Shown: positions 37,105 through 47,480, counted from the stretch's first letter. The stretch: 64,000 nt of DNA from CAYSPG01 sp964432885 (GCA_964432885.1 CAYSPG010000001.1:434001-498000); one strand, 5' to 3'. Notes: generated from the sequence alone by a model not told the origin. A program made the numbers and translations.

Positions 37105-37691
37105 AACGTGTGCTGGTTTAATGCTATAAACGCAGCCATATTTTTTACGGCAATGGCGCGGTGGCTAATGGTGTTTTTTTGTTCAGCACTCATTTGAGCA
37201 AATGTTTGCGTATGCCTATCAGGAATAAAAATGCTGTCGTATCCAAAACCATTGGTTCCTATCTCATCCGTTGTAATAACTCCACTTGTTTTTCCTTCAA
37301 AAAAATAATAACAGCCTTTAATAACCAAACAAAGTACAGTTACAAAGTGTGCATTGCGGTTTGTGGCAGCGCCAAGTTCGGCTAACAGTTTCTTACGATT
37401 CATGGCATCGGTGGCATTGTCCCCTGCATACCTGGCTGAATATACACCGGGGCTTCCGTTTAAAAAATCAACGCTTAGCCCGCTATCGTCTGCAAAGCAG
37501 TTTTTGCCTGTGGCTAAAAAAAATGTTTCGGCTTTAAGGCGTGCATTGGCCTCAAACGTATTTCCTGTTTCTTCAATATCCATTGTAACTCCCGCCTCGC
37601 TTATACTGTATAAATGAATGCCCGATGGCATGAGTTTGCGTATTTCATTTAGTTTATAACCATTGTTCGAAACAAAAATCAAATCTTTCAT
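37101..37691 (-). CDS. rdgB: XTP/dITP diphosphatase (non-canonical purine NTP pyrophosphatase)
   Basis: A 196-residue Ham1-like enzyme. Motifs: FVSNNGYKLNEIRKL at the N-terminus, CFADDSGLSVDFLNGSPGVYSARYAG in the middle (short pieces FADDSGL and PGVYSARYAG), and NGFGYDSIF with the late SHRAIA. It removes ITP, dITP and XTP from nucleotide pools to prevent mutagenic incorporation. It is first in a two-gene unit with the YfcE-like gene and divergent from the PKD protein gene. Confidence 0.95.
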   Translation of the reverse strand: MKDLIFVSNNGYKLNEIRKLMPSGIHLYSISEAGVTMDIEETGNTFEANARLKAETFFLATGKNCFADDSGLSVDFLNGSPGVYSARYAGDNATDAMNRKKLLAELGAATNRNAHFVTVLCLVIKGCYYFFEGKTSGVITTDEIGTNGFGYDSIFIPDRHTQTFAQMSAEQKNTISHRAIAVKNMAAFIALNQHTL

Positions 37692-37751
37692 CCTTGTATT
37701 CTTTTTATCAACTGTATTGTATAAATTTACTTCTGTTTTTAAACCACCCTT

Positions 37752-40700
37752 ATGAAGAAATTATTTGCCCTTATTTTATTTGCAACAACATTACAAAATT
37801 CTTTTGCTCAATGCCCTGTTGCCAATTTTAACCTGCCCGATACGGCTTGTGCTGGTGCATCACTTCCGCTGGTAAATACCTCAACCGGAAACGGGTTAAC
37901 TTACGAATGGGATTTTTGCCCTCGTGAAATTCAAGGGCCACACACCTTTTCAAGCCACGGAACCAATGGCTTTTTGTTTAACGGCTTAGGTGACTTTAAA
38001 CTTATCGAGGCCAACGGTGGCTATTATATTATGTCGTTTGATACTTTTATTTCTACCCAGGCATTTTTGCGTTGCGATATTGGCACCGATCTTTATACGC
38101 AAACCCCCAATGCCAATTATTATTTTCTAACTCCATTTAACAAAGCCGACCATTTTGATTTTATTGAGGATAACGGAACATGGTATGGCCTTGCATGTTA
38201 CTCACCCACAAACACCCTCTTTTTAATGACCTTTGGTGCAGGCATTACAGCTCAGCCCACCACATCAGCCATTACAGGCATTACCTCTACCGATGTACCT
38301 ACCGGCATCAGGCTTGTAAAATCAAACGGTAATTATTTTGGACTGATAACAAACAAAGGCAATAACTCGCTTACGTGCATAGGCTTTGGCAATTCAATGG
38401 CCAATGCCCCCACACAGCTATATAGTTACATTGTGCCAGGTGCAGCGGGGCTTAGCGATGTGGATGTTGATTTAACCTGCAGCCCCATTTACGGCTTTGT
38501 TTCAAATGATAATTCGGGCAATATTATTCGACTAAACTTTGGAAACGATATTTCGGTGGCACCTACCGCCTCAACGGTGGGTGCATATGGCACTGCCGGT
38601 AACAGGGCCATTGCATTAGCGCAGGAAAGAAACTTCTATTATCTCTTTTTTACCGATAAAACCAACAACAAGCTTAGGCATCTGGCTTTTGAAAACAGCT
38701 ACACTGCAACTCCTGCAGTGTTTGACTATACCAATTTTTTTAATGTGATAAAAGACGTACAGTATTTAAAGGATAACTCCAAAGTAAGGCTGGTGGCCGA
38801 TGATTTTGTTAGCAACAGCTTTTCGGAAGTTATATTTAGCGACTCGTGCGGTGGCAACAATGCAAGCCAGTTGCAAAATCCTGTTTACAGTTATACATCC
38901 ACTGGCTGGCATTATCTTACGCTTACCGTTACAGATTCTCTTGGCTTTACTTCGGTAAAGTACGATAGCATCTATCTTGTGCCGGGACCAACTTCTAACT
39001 TTAGCTTTGCTGGCAACCTGTGTTATAATTCCGGTGATAGCATTTCCTTTACCGATTTATCATCATCGCCATCCGGAAGCATTACCGCCTGGAATTGGGA
39101 TTTTGATGACGGTTCGTTTTCATCACAGCAAAATCCTTTTCACACATTTCCTGCCGCAGGCACCTATAATGTAAAACTTACCATTACTGCCGGTTGCGAT
39201 AAAGACACCGTTATTCCCATTACCATTAAAGAAACGCCTGCTGTTGGTTTTACCTATTTGCAGCAATGCTCAGGCATTCCAACACCATTTACCGATACCA
39301 CCCTACTTACTTCCACATCCATTTTATCATGGCTTTGGAATTTTGGCGACTCAACCCCCACCAGTTCATCGCAAAATCCTGTGCATGCATATGCAAATGG
39401 CGGCAGCTACAATGTGTCGCTTGTAGTAACAAGCTCGCAAGGCTGTACCGATTCGGTTTTGCTTCCTGTTTTGGTTGATTATGCTCCTCAAATTGCATTT
39501 ACTGTTCTTAATACCTGCGTGGGCGATACGGTTTTATTTCAAAACCAAACCACCATCGGAAATGGAGCAGCTATTACCTACGATTGGAATTTTGGCGATG
39601 GCTCACCCAATACATCAGTAGTAAGTCCTTCTCATCCGTATGCATCGGCCAATACCTATCCCGTTACATTAATAGCTACATCGGGCCTGTGCAGCGATAC
39701 GCTTGTGCAACCGGTTACCATCACTTCACCGCCCACACCTGCATTTAGCTTTCCACCAATAAACTGCCAGTTTAATCCCGTTCAGTTTACCGATTCATCA
39801 GTAGGCGTAAATATTTCATCATGGATTTGGGATTTTGGTGATGGAGATTCGGCATTTGTGCAAAACCCCATTCACGTGTTTTCGGGCAATGGCCCGTTTA
39901 CGGTTACACTCACTGTTTCTGCCGGAAACAATTGTACAGCAACGCTATCACAACAAATACAGGTAACACAAAGCCCTAATGCCGCATTTACTTCAAACAA
40001 TGTTTGCCTGGGGTTGCCTGTTTCATTTACCGATATATCAACCCTTGGGCCGGTTACCAATTGGGTGTGGAGTTTTGGAGATGGCGATTCATCCTTTACA
40101 CAAAACACGTTGCATACCTATGCTACTGCCGGTATGTACAATGCCGTGTTGCAGGTTACCAATGCACTGGGCTGCAGCGATACAGCCTTGCAGCAGGTTA
40201 CTGTGTTTAATCTGCCAGTGGCCGGATTTCAAACTTCACCGTTTTTATGCTCGGGTACGCCCATTACGTTTTACGATACCAGCGTTGTGCTTAACGATGT
40301 GATTTCAAACTGGCATTGGGATTTTGGCGATGGTGGCATTGACTCTATTCAGGATCCTGACCATACCTTTGCAACCGGTGGCATAAAAACAATCACACTT
40401 ATTGTTAATTCAACCAACGGTTGTGGAGCATCGGTGCAGCAAAATATAACTGTTAACCAATCGCCCCAGTTTAATTTTACAGCAACCAATTTTTGCCTTG
40501 GCGATACCACCAAGTTTACCTATAACGTAACGGGAGTTGCATCTGCGTTTTCATGGCTTTGGAATTTTGGTGATGGCGGTGGTGCATTTACTGCCCATGC
40601 AAAGCATGTGTATGCTATCCCTGGTGCTTACGCGGTAAGTTTATTTGTAGTAGACTCAAATGGATGTAATGCCACAGATATTGATACGATTTTAATAAAT

Positions 40701-41768
40701 GCAAAGCCAAACGCTTCGTTTATGTCAAGCGGTATTTGCGAGCAGGCATCCGTAACATTTAATAATTCCACTTCTCCTACAGGTATCGTTTCGTCATGGC
40801 TTTGGAATTTTGGTGACTTACAAACCTCTACTGACTCATTTCCCACGCATGTTTATGCCGACAGTGGAAACTATCATGTAACATTAATTGCTTATGCAAT
40901 TGGAGGTTGTAACGATACCGCATCTGCAAACATCATTATCAAACCTAAGCCGGTGATAAATTTCTCTTCTCTTCCTTCTACAGGAGCCATTAATGTACCA
41001 TTGCAGTTTACAAACAACAGTACAGGTGCATCGGTTTATATATGGAACTTTGGCGATAACAGTTCGCCAAGCAATCAACCTAACCCTTCACATGCCTATG
41101 CCGACACCGGGAGCTTTGCGGTTACATTAATAGGTGTTTCTTCTTTTGGCTGTCGCGATACCATTATTAAATACATTGATGTGCTGGTGCCCTACATTGA
41201 TTTAATTATGGAAAACATTACGTATACTGTTGACGACAATTTATTAAACCTAAATTCAAAAATTACCAATGCCGGTAACACACCCGCAGTTACCTATATA
41301 CTGGAAACTACTGTTGAATCAAAGGGCACCTACCGCGAAACATCTTTTGATACCATTAAACCATCTAACAGTTTAACATATTTGCTCAATACCAAATTTA
41401 AAGTAAGCAACGATGCATTTCCATCTTATGCATGCATCGAAATTAAAAAAGTAAATAGCGGGCTTGATGCCATACTTACTAATAACACAAAGTGCATTCC
41501 GCTTACCTCTGACTTTACAATTGCTACTGTAAATCCTAATCCTGCTGCCAATCAAATAGTGCTATCATACACGTTGCCGCAAAGCGGAGATGTAAAAATT
41601 GTGGTTTATGATTCACGTGGCCGCTTGGTTGATGAATTATTTAACCAGTACATGGAAAAAGGATATTCATCCAATGCCTTTAATATATCGCATCTGGCAA
41701 AGGGCGTTTATTATATTAAAATTATTTTAAATGACGATGCAAAGCAAGTACGCTTTTTCAAAATGTAA
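37752..41768 (+). CDS. large PKD-repeat secreted protein with type A T9SS sorting domain
   Basis: A 1338-residue precursor with a signal peptide (LFALILFATTLQNSFAQ). The first PKD domain starts (VANFNLPDTACAG, YEWDF near residue 55) but its second half (NPVYSYTSTGWHYLTLTVTD) appears only near residue 375. The 315 residues between form a propeller-like insert (YFGLITNKGN, IIRLNFGNDIS, NFYYLFFTDKTNN). Nine more PKD domains follow (WDFDDG, WNFGDS, WNFGDG, WDFGDG, WSFGDG and so on), then a CARDB-like domain (IDLIMENITYTVDDNLLN) and a Por-type sorting domain (NPNPAANQI, VYDSRGRLV, LAKGVYYIKI). It is a likely surface protein; the ligand is unknown. Confidence 0.9.
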   Translation: MKKLFALILFATTLQNSFAQCPVANFNLPDTACAGASLPLVNTSTGNGLTYEWDFCPREIQGPHTFSSHGTNGFLFNGLGDFKLIEANGGYYIMSFDTFISTQAFLRCDIGTDLYTQTPNANYYFLTPFNKADHFDFIEDNGTWYGLACYSPTNTLFLMTFGAGITAQPTTSAITGITSTDVPTGIRLVKSNGNYFGLITNKGNNSLTCIGFGNSMANAPTQLYSYIVPGAAGLSDVDVDLTCSPIYGFVSNDNSGNIIRLNFGNDISVAPTASTVGAYGTAGNRAIALAQERNFYYLFFTDKTNNKLRHLAFENSYTATPAVFDYTNFFNVIKDVQYLKDNSKVRLVADDFVSNSFSEVIFSDSCGGNNASQLQNPVYSYTSTGWHYLTLTVTDSLGFTSVKYDSIYLVPGPTSNFSFAGNLCYNSGDSISFTDLSSSPSGSITAWNWDFDDGSFSSQQNPFHTFPAAGTYNVKLTITAGCDKDTVIPITIKETPAVGFTYLQQCSGIPTPFTDTTLLTSTSILSWLWNFGDSTPTSSSQNPVHAYANGGSYNVSLVVTSSQGCTDSVLLPVLVDYAPQIAFTVLNTCVGDTVLFQNQTTIGNGAAITYDWNFGDGSPNTSVVSPSHPYASANTYPVTLIATSGLCSDTLVQPVTITSPPTPAFSFPPINCQFNPVQFTDSSVGVNISSWIWDFGDGDSAFVQNPIHVFSGNGPFTVTLTVSAGNNCTATLSQQIQVTQSPNAAFTSNNVCLGLPVSFTDISTLGPVTNWVWSFGDGDSSFTQNTLHTYATAGMYNAVLQVTNALGCSDTALQQVTVFNLPVAGFQTSPFLCSGTPITFYDTSVVLNDVISNWHWDFGDGGIDSIQDPDHTFATGGIKTITLIVNSTNGCGASVQQNITVNQSPQFNFTATNFCLGDTTKFTYNVTGVASAFSWLWNFGDGGGAFTAHAKHVYAIPGAYAVSLFVVDSNGCNATDIDTILINAKPNASFMSSGICEQASVTFNNSTSPTGIVSSWLWNFGDLQTSTDSFPTHVYADSGNYHVTLIAYAIGGCNDTASANIIIKPKPVINFSSLPSTGAINVPLQFTNNSTGASVYIWNFGDNSSPSNQPNPSHAYADTGSFAVTLIGVSSFGCRDTIIKYIDVLVPYIDLIMENITYTVDDNLLNLNSKITNAGNTPAVTYILETTVESKGTYRETSFDTIKPSNSLTYLLNTKFKVSNDAFPSYACIEIKKVNSGLDAILTNNTKCIPLTSDFTIATVNPNPAANQIVLSYTLPQSGDVKIVVYDSRGRLVDELFNQYMEKGYSSNAFNISHLAKGVYYIKIILNDDAKQVRFFKM

Positions 41769-41774
41769 TGATGT

Positions 41775-42905
41775 ATGAATATTCCATTTAACAAACCACA
41801 CCTTACCGGCAAAGAGATTGGTTATATAAGCAAAGTATTTGAATCCGGAAAAATTTCGGGAGATGGTGGCTTTACCAAAAAGTGCAATGAGTTTTTTAAA
41901 TCTGCATACGGTTTTAAAAAACCACTGCTCACCACTTCCTGCACAGATGCCCTTGAAGCTGCAGCATTGCTGCTGGATATTAAGCCCGATGACGAGGTAA
42001 TTGTCCCCTCATACACATTTGTATCAACCGTAAATGCTTTTGTATTGCGTGGTGCAAAAATTGTTTTTGCCGATGTGGAATTTGCAACAGGAAATCTGGA
42101 TGCAACAAAAATAGAAATGCTGATTACATCAAAAACTAAAGCTATTGTGCCTGTGCATTATGCCGGAGTATCATGCAATATGGATGCTATAATGGCACTG
42201 GCAGCAAAATACAATTTATTTGTGGTTGAAGATGCAGCACAGGCAATAGACTCCTATTATAATGGCAAGGCGCTGGGCAGTATAGGGCATCTTGCAGCAT
42301 TTTCTTTTCACGATACCAAAAATATTATTTCAGGTGAAGGTGGAATGCTTTCTGTAAATGATAGCAGGTTTGAAAAGCGTGCTGAAATTATCCGTGAAAA
42401 AGGAACCAACCGTTCAGCATTTTATAGGGGCGAGGTTGATAAATACGGATGGGTGGATGTAGGCTCATCATTTCTACCAAGCGAAATTATAGCCGCTGTA
42501 TTGTTTGCACAACTTGAAAACATGAATGCAATACAAGCCCGTAGAAAAAAATTGTGGAATCAGTACAATGAACTGTTAAAACCACTTGCTAATGCAAATA
42601 TAATTTCCTTACCGCACGTGCCGGATTATGCCACTAACAACGCACACATGTTTTATTTAATTTGCAACACGCTTGCTGATCGTACATCTCTTATTGCCGC
42701 ATTAAAAGAAAATGGTGTAAATGCTGTTTTTCATTATCTCTCGTTGCATAAATCACCTTTTTATTCACCCAGACACGATGGCCGCGAATTGCCTGTGTCA
42801 GATAAATTAACCGACTGCCTATTACGGCTTCCTTTATTTTATGATTTAAAAGAAGAAGAAGTTGAATACGTTTGCAATACCATTACTGCCTTTTATAAAG
42901 CGTAA
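41775..42905 (+). CDS. dTDP-4-amino-4,6-dideoxygalactose transaminase (WecE/RffA-like)
   Basis: A 376-residue PLP enzyme of the DegT/DnrJ/EryC1/StrS family. It opens NIPFNKPHLTGKEI, has TTSCTDALEAAALLL, VEDAAQAIDSYY and FHDTKNIISGEGG, with Lys182 the likely Schiff-base residue, the same position as in WecE. It would transaminate dTDP-4-keto-6-deoxyglucose to the 4-amino sugar used in surface glycans. The start is six bases after the PKD gene stop. The other Fuc4NAc genes (rmlA, rmlB, wecD) are not in the window, so the exact sugar remains inferred. Confidence 0.9.
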   Translation: MNIPFNKPHLTGKEIGYISKVFESGKISGDGGFTKKCNEFFKSAYGFKKPLLTTSCTDALEAAALLLDIKPDDEVIVPSYTFVSTVNAFVLRGAKIVFADVEFATGNLDATKIEMLITSKTKAIVPVHYAGVSCNMDAIMALAAKYNLFVVEDAAQAIDSYYNGKALGSIGHLAAFSFHDTKNIISGEGGMLSVNDSRFEKRAEIIREKGTNRSAFYRGEVDKYGWVDVGSSFLPSEIIAAVLFAQLENMNAIQARRKKLWNQYNELLKPLANANIISLPHVPDYATNNAHMFYLICNTLADRTSLIAALKENGVNAVFHYLSLHKSPFYSPRHDGRELPVSDKLTDCLLRLPLFYDLKEEEVEYVCNTITAFYKA

Positions 42906-42963
42906 TTATAAATTTAGTTGCCGCTAATGTTTTAAGTATATGCAGAAATAAATTTGCAAGTAC

Positions 42964-44181
42964 TTATTCAAACTTTTTTGCAAACCTATACAAACTGTTT
43001 ACGGTTAAAAAAATAAACAAGCCAGGAAAAACAATAAGCCACCAGGCATCCATGTTATCTTTTCCTTGTGCAAGCAGGTTGCCCCAGGTAACGGTTCCAG
43101 GTTCAACCCCCAGGCCAAGAAACGACAGCCCTGATTCAGAAAGTATAATAACAGCAATGCCATAAAGCACTACAGGCGTAATTACAGGAAATAAATTAGG
43201 TAGAATATGCCTTACTATAATCTGTCGGTGGCTTAGCCCTGAAGTTATGGCAGCTTCTACGTAGGTGTTTGCTTTTAATTTTAAAACCTGTGCACGCACA
43301 ATACGCGAAATATCAGTCCATGCTGTTACACCAAAAATAAATATCGTGGTTGTTATCGAAGGCTTTGCAAAAGCAATGATGCTTAGCAATAAAATAAATG
43401 AAGGAATTGCGGTAAACGTTTCGGTAATTCGTGAGATGATGGCGTCAGCCGGTAAAGAAATTTTTTTAGATGTTAATTTACACGACAGGTATTTGCCAAT
43501 GCGGTGGAAAACAAAAACGATAAAAACAAAAACCAAAGAACAAAGCACAACTGATTTGGCAGATTGAAAAACAGAAATTTGAAATGAATCTGAGAGAACA
43601 AAACGAAAAGAAAAAAAACTATAAAACCATGCCAAAAACAATCCAGTAAGTAAAAAAAATAAATGGATGCGCCCAATCATAATGCCTTTTTGAAAGAAAT
43701 ATCCTGATGCAATACCGGCAAACAGCGCGATTAAAGTGGCGATTAACATTCCGCCAAGAGAAATTGCCATGCTATAACGTGCACCATGAATGATGCCTGC
43801 CAAAACATCACAACCAAGTTGGTCGGTACCTAAAAAATGTTTAAATCGAACGGGTAAGTTGCTTTTTGATCCTTGAGTGGTTGAATAAAAATTCTCTTCG
43901 AATGGACTTTTTAATCCCAGATTATCGGCATCTGTTTGCCCGGCAGTGTATGGTACTGGAGCAAAAAAAATATAACGAAAGAGTTGCCTGTTGTTTAAAT
44001 AATCGTTTCGATAATTGGTTGCATCAAGGATATAATGGCTTTTATCATTTTGACCATCCATATATTTAACCACCCAGGGTTTTGGGTTCGACAGGAGCGA
44101 TGCAAATATTGAAAGAATTCCAACAAACACAAGCCACCAAAACGAAAAACTTTTTATAAACCATGCATTGCTCTTTGTCAT
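42964..44181 (-). CDS. peptide/nickel-type ABC transporter permease (OppC/DppC family)
   Basis: A 405-residue inner-membrane protein. The N-terminal helix is followed by a periplasmic stretch of about 100 residues with TDQLGCDVLAGIIHGARYS, the usual OppC entry motif (TDxxGRDV). The transport core has the EAA-like loop EAAITSGLSHRQIIVRHILPN. Extra helices near residues 165-230 make it longer than the typical 300 residues. It is the last gene of the importer unit, five bases after oppB. Confidence 0.9.
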   Translation of the reverse strand: MTKSNAWFIKSFSFWWLVFVGILSIFASLLSNPKPWVVKYMDGQNDKSHYILDATNYRNDYLNNRQLFRYIFFAPVPYTAGQTDADNLGLKSPFEENFYSTTQGSKSNLPVRFKHFLGTDQLGCDVLAGIIHGARYSMAISLGGMLIATLIALFAGIASGYFFQKGIMIGRIHLFFLLTGLFLAWFYSFFSFRFVLSDSFQISVFQSAKSVVLCSLVFVFIVFVFHRIGKYLSCKLTSKKISLPADAIISRITETFTAIPSFILLLSIIAFAKPSITTTIFIFGVTAWTDISRIVRAQVLKLKANTYVEAAITSGLSHRQIIVRHILPNLFPVITPVVLYGIAVIILSESGLSFLGLGVEPGTVTWGNLLAQGKDNMDAWWLIVFPGLFIFLTVNSLYRFAKKFE

Positions 44182-44186
44182 GGTGT

Positions 44187-45623
44187 TTAATTTTTATTGA
44201 ATGCAATCCTTGGGTCAATACGAGATGAAATAACATCGGTAATTAAATATCCGGCAATGGTTAACAAACCACTGAAAACAAAAACCGCAATAATTACCGG
44301 GTAATTTCGGTTAAAAACAGCAAGATAAGTCTCAAAGCCCATGCCGGGTATAGTAAACATGGTTTCTAAAATTACCGAGCCACCAATTACGGAAGGAAAT
44401 ATGTTGGCAAACACAGCCACAAGAGGCAATGTTGAATTGCGTAACACATGCTTGTAAATAACAACAATCTCGCTCATTCCTTTGGCGCGTGCTGTACGGA
44501 CATAATCCATGGCTGCTTCTTTTCGCATCAATGCGGTTAACGTCCGCGTTAAAAATGCAAAGGTGCCATAGGTATAGCAAATAATTGGTAAAGCAAGATG
44601 TTGAAGTGAAGTAAAAAATTTATCTATAAAAGAAGCATCGCTTTCGTAGCCTCCAGTAGGCTTAATACCCGATGATGGAAAAATATTTAATACTTCCGGA
44701 TTGGATAAAAGATAGAGAAGAAGCAATCCCATGATGTAAACGGGTATTGCATACAAAAAACTTAACACTACCTCTGAAAATGATTTACAAAATTTGTTTT
44801 TAGTATAAACCAAAAACACCGATAGAGGAATACTTAGCATATACGCAAGCAGGATAGACCCCACAGATAATATGGCCGACCAGAATATTTTATCGGAAAT
44901 AATTTTAAGAACAGGCTTGCCTGTAATGTACGACTTTCCAAAATCAGCACGGATAAAGCCCTTACTTACATGATTTCCTAAAAACCAGTCATTAAACTGA
45001 TTATCGGTGTGAAAAGCAATAGCCGGCACAAAACTTTTCCATCCGGAATTTCCAATATTAAGATTTGCAACGGTATTATTTAAAACTACCCAGGCCTTAT
45101 CCAGATTTAGCAATTTATAATTGTTCTTTACCGTATGTATCTTTAGTTGAATAGCAGAAATATTATCTTCAGAATTCAATTGGTTTAAAGCTGTTGTTAA
45201 TTCGGAAAGGATACTATTGGTCTGTGAAGATATATTTTTTTGTTCCACAAGAAATCGAATAGCATCAGCCGAAGCACCAAGTGCTGCAAAATAATTTTTA
45301 ACAGCACCATGATTTCCGGTTTGGTGAACAAGTTTGCAAAAGGTTGATTGTACAACAGCGTTTGCAAAATATTCATTGCTTTCTATTTCGGCAAGAGAAG
45401 AAACAGAGAAGTAAAATACAGGTTTGTGTAAACCAAGCTGATGAGCAAGCTTTTGTTTTTGTTTTTGATAGTTAGCCGAAGAAACCGAAATCCCTTCTTC
45501 GCGTAATAAAATTGCATCAACTGCATCACCTGGAATAGAAAGTGTAAGGATAAAAGCAAAAGCCGTAAGCAAAAAGCAAACTGGAACTATAGTTACAATG
45601 CGCCTGGCAAAATAATTTTTCAC
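44187..45623 (-). CDS. peptide/nickel-type ABC transporter permease (OppB/DppB family)
   Basis: A 478-residue permease, against about 310 in E. coli DppB. It opens YFARRIVTIVPVCFLLTAFAF and IPGDAVDAIL, typical of DppB. About 160 added residues, likely periplasmic, sit between the first helix and the conserved FGKSYITGKPV. The EAA loop reads YVRTARAKGMSEIVVIYKHV and the C-terminus has PGMGFETYLAVFNRNYPVI. The start codon is GTG, nine bases after the stop of the binding protein gene, so the three genes form one unit. Confidence 0.9.
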   Translation of the reverse strand: MKNYFARRIVTIVPVCFLLTAFAFILTLSIPGDAVDAILLREEGISVSSANYQKQKQKLAHQLGLHKPVFYFSVSSLAEIESNEYFANAVVQSTFCKLVHQTGNHGAVKNYFAALGASADAIRFLVEQKNISSQTNSILSELTTALNQLNSEDNISAIQLKIHTVKNNYKLLNLDKAWVVLNNTVANLNIGNSGWKSFVPAIAFHTDNQFNDWFLGNHVSKGFIRADFGKSYITGKPVLKIISDKIFWSAILSVGSILLAYMLSIPLSVFLVYTKNKFCKSFSEVVLSFLYAIPVYIMGLLLLYLLSNPEVLNIFPSSGIKPTGGYESDASFIDKFFTSLQHLALPIICYTYGTFAFLTRTLTALMRKEAAMDYVRTARAKGMSEIVVIYKHVLRNSTLPLVAVFANIFPSVIGGSVILETMFTIPGMGFETYLAVFNRNYPVIIAVFVFSGLLTIAGYLITDVISSRIDPRIAFNKN

Positions 45624-45632
45624 ACCGTGAAG

Positions 45633-47480
45633 TTAAGGATTGTAATCTGCTTTAGCAGCAGGGCTGCTATCAAGCAATTTTAAATTATTCAACAAGAGGC
45701 CGGGTTTCTCAAAAAACATTTCACAATTTCCAAAGCGTTTGTGCACAGCTGTTCTGCGTTGCGAGTTAAAAAGAAAAATATACGGCTGCTCATCGGTCAC
45801 CATTTGCTGAAATCTTTTTTCAAGAACAATTCTTTTTTCATAATCCATGGTGTTTTTAATGGAATCAATCAATGCATCGCTTGCCTCATTTCCAAACCCT
45901 GCATAGTTGCTTCCATTATCTTTCCAGCTTTGTGTATGCCAAATTTGAGTAAAGTCATCAGGGCTAACGCTTGTACTCCAAACACCAAGCAACATATCAA
46001 AATTGTGCATTTGTGCATTTTCTAAAAATGTTTGCACTTCCAGAGGGTTGATATTTAGCACTATTCCTGCTTTTTTCATTTCGCCCGCCATTAGCAGGGC
46101 AAAGTCTCGCCAATCGGGTATATTAGCATATATATTCAGCGCAAATTCAAACCGTGTTTTTATACCATCAATTTCTTTATCAAGCACACCATCGTTATCG
46201 GTATCTTTCCAACCAGCATTTGCAAGCAACTTTACAGCTTCATTAAAGTTGTATGCAGTGGGAATAAGGTTGGTATTAAATGATTGTTTGTGGCTGCAAA
46301 CAGGACCTGTTTGCCTTTTGTAGTTACCCATATAAACCGATTGATTTATCATATCGTATGGCACCAGCATTGCCACAGCCCTGCGTACAGTAATATCATT
46401 AAAAATTTTTTTTTGTTTTATACCGTCAGGCTTTGTGTTAAATGCAGCGTATGAGTAATTATATGTGCTTACAAATCGTGAGTTATAGTTTGCATTAAAG
46501 CTGCTGTCACTTTGTAAGTCAAGCAATGCTTTTGTGGAAAGCACAACTGATGCATCATAATTTTGTTTTTTAAATTCAAGGCTGGTTGCGTTAGGGTCTT
46601 TGTTTTGTTGAAATATAATTTTGTCGGGATAAGCATTTACATAGGCACTGCTTTCATTAGCTGTCCAATGGTTGTGCTTTCTTTCAAGCGTAAGGTACTG
46701 GCCTTGCTGCCAGTCGGCTACTTTATACATACCCATTCCATTAAGCTTTGCTAAATCAAAACCTTGGTCGCTCGAATTAAAATCATCAGCCCACTTTTTT
46801 ATTTCAGCAGGTGGGTTGTTTTGAAAAGTGGTATCGTTTAGTTGGGAAAAAGTGTAAGCAGAAAAAACATTTTCTATATCGTAATACTTGCGTTGCATAA
46901 TAACAATATCACTCCATATTGCAATGTTTTGAATATAGGGTTTAGAAACTTTAACAGTAAATTTTGCAGGATTATCTGCATCAACAACAATATCAGTAAA
47001 TGTTTCAAGATAAGGTTTAAGGTGTTCGTTTTGTACCAAAGGGCACTTGTTTGCCTTTAAAGTAAAAATAACATCATCAACCAACAGTTTATCACCGTTA
47101 TCCCACATTGCATCATCACGTAACTCGCACGCGTACGACAAACCATCTGCGGCCAACACAGGCATTTGTTTAAGCAACGATGCACGCAGCGAGTTGGAAT
47201 AAAAGTCAACATTAACAAGATATTGTTGCGTGTACATCATCACTTCACTTCGCATCAGGGTTTTTCCATTGGTAGGATGCAGGTTATCGGGCTCAGCCAA
47301 TACATGATAAACAAGGGTGTTTTCTTTTTTCCATGTCGGCAAAAAAGTTTCAGCGTCAGCAATCTTTATAAACTGAATTGAATCAGACATACTTTGAACG
47401 GTATAATCCTGATTACTTTTTTTGTTTCCGCATGAAACAAAAAATACAACAGCAGTTGATAGTGAAATAATTTTGATCAT
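45633..47480 (-). CDS. ABC transporter substrate-binding lipoprotein, SBP family 5 (OppA/DppA-like)
   Basis: A 615-residue solute-binding protein. The start MIKIISLSTAVVFFVSC gives a lipoprotein signal with Cys17; a start 17 codons upstream would bury this signal, so I reject it. Family features: YHVLAEPDNLHPTNG, VDDVIFTLKANKCPL, LNGMGMYKVADWQQGQYL, VRRAVAMLVPYDMINQSVY, and WSTSVSPDDFTQIWHTQSW near the end. It should capture oligopeptides for the two permeases downstream. ATPase genes (oppD, oppF) are not in the window. Confidence 0.92.
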   Translation of the reverse strand: MIKIISLSTAVVFFVSCGNKKSNQDYTVQSMSDSIQFIKIADAETFLPTWKKENTLVYHVLAEPDNLHPTNGKTLMRSEVMMYTQQYLVNVDFYSNSLRASLLKQMPVLAADGLSYACELRDDAMWDNGDKLLVDDVIFTLKANKCPLVQNEHLKPYLETFTDIVVDADNPAKFTVKVSKPYIQNIAIWSDIVIMQRKYYDIENVFSAYTFSQLNDTTFQNNPPAEIKKWADDFNSSDQGFDLAKLNGMGMYKVADWQQGQYLTLERKHNHWTANESSAYVNAYPDKIIFQQNKDPNATSLEFKKQNYDASVVLSTKALLDLQSDSSFNANYNSRFVSTYNYSYAAFNTKPDGIKQKKIFNDITVRRAVAMLVPYDMINQSVYMGNYKRQTGPVCSHKQSFNTNLIPTAYNFNEAVKLLANAGWKDTDNDGVLDKEIDGIKTRFEFALNIYANIPDWRDFALLMAGEMKKAGIVLNINPLEVQTFLENAQMHNFDMLLGVWSTSVSPDDFTQIWHTQSWKDNGSNYAGFGNEASDALIDSIKNTMDYEKRIVLEKRFQQMVTDEQPYIFLFNSQRRTAVHKRFGNCEMFFEKPGLLLNNLKLLDSSPAAKADYNP

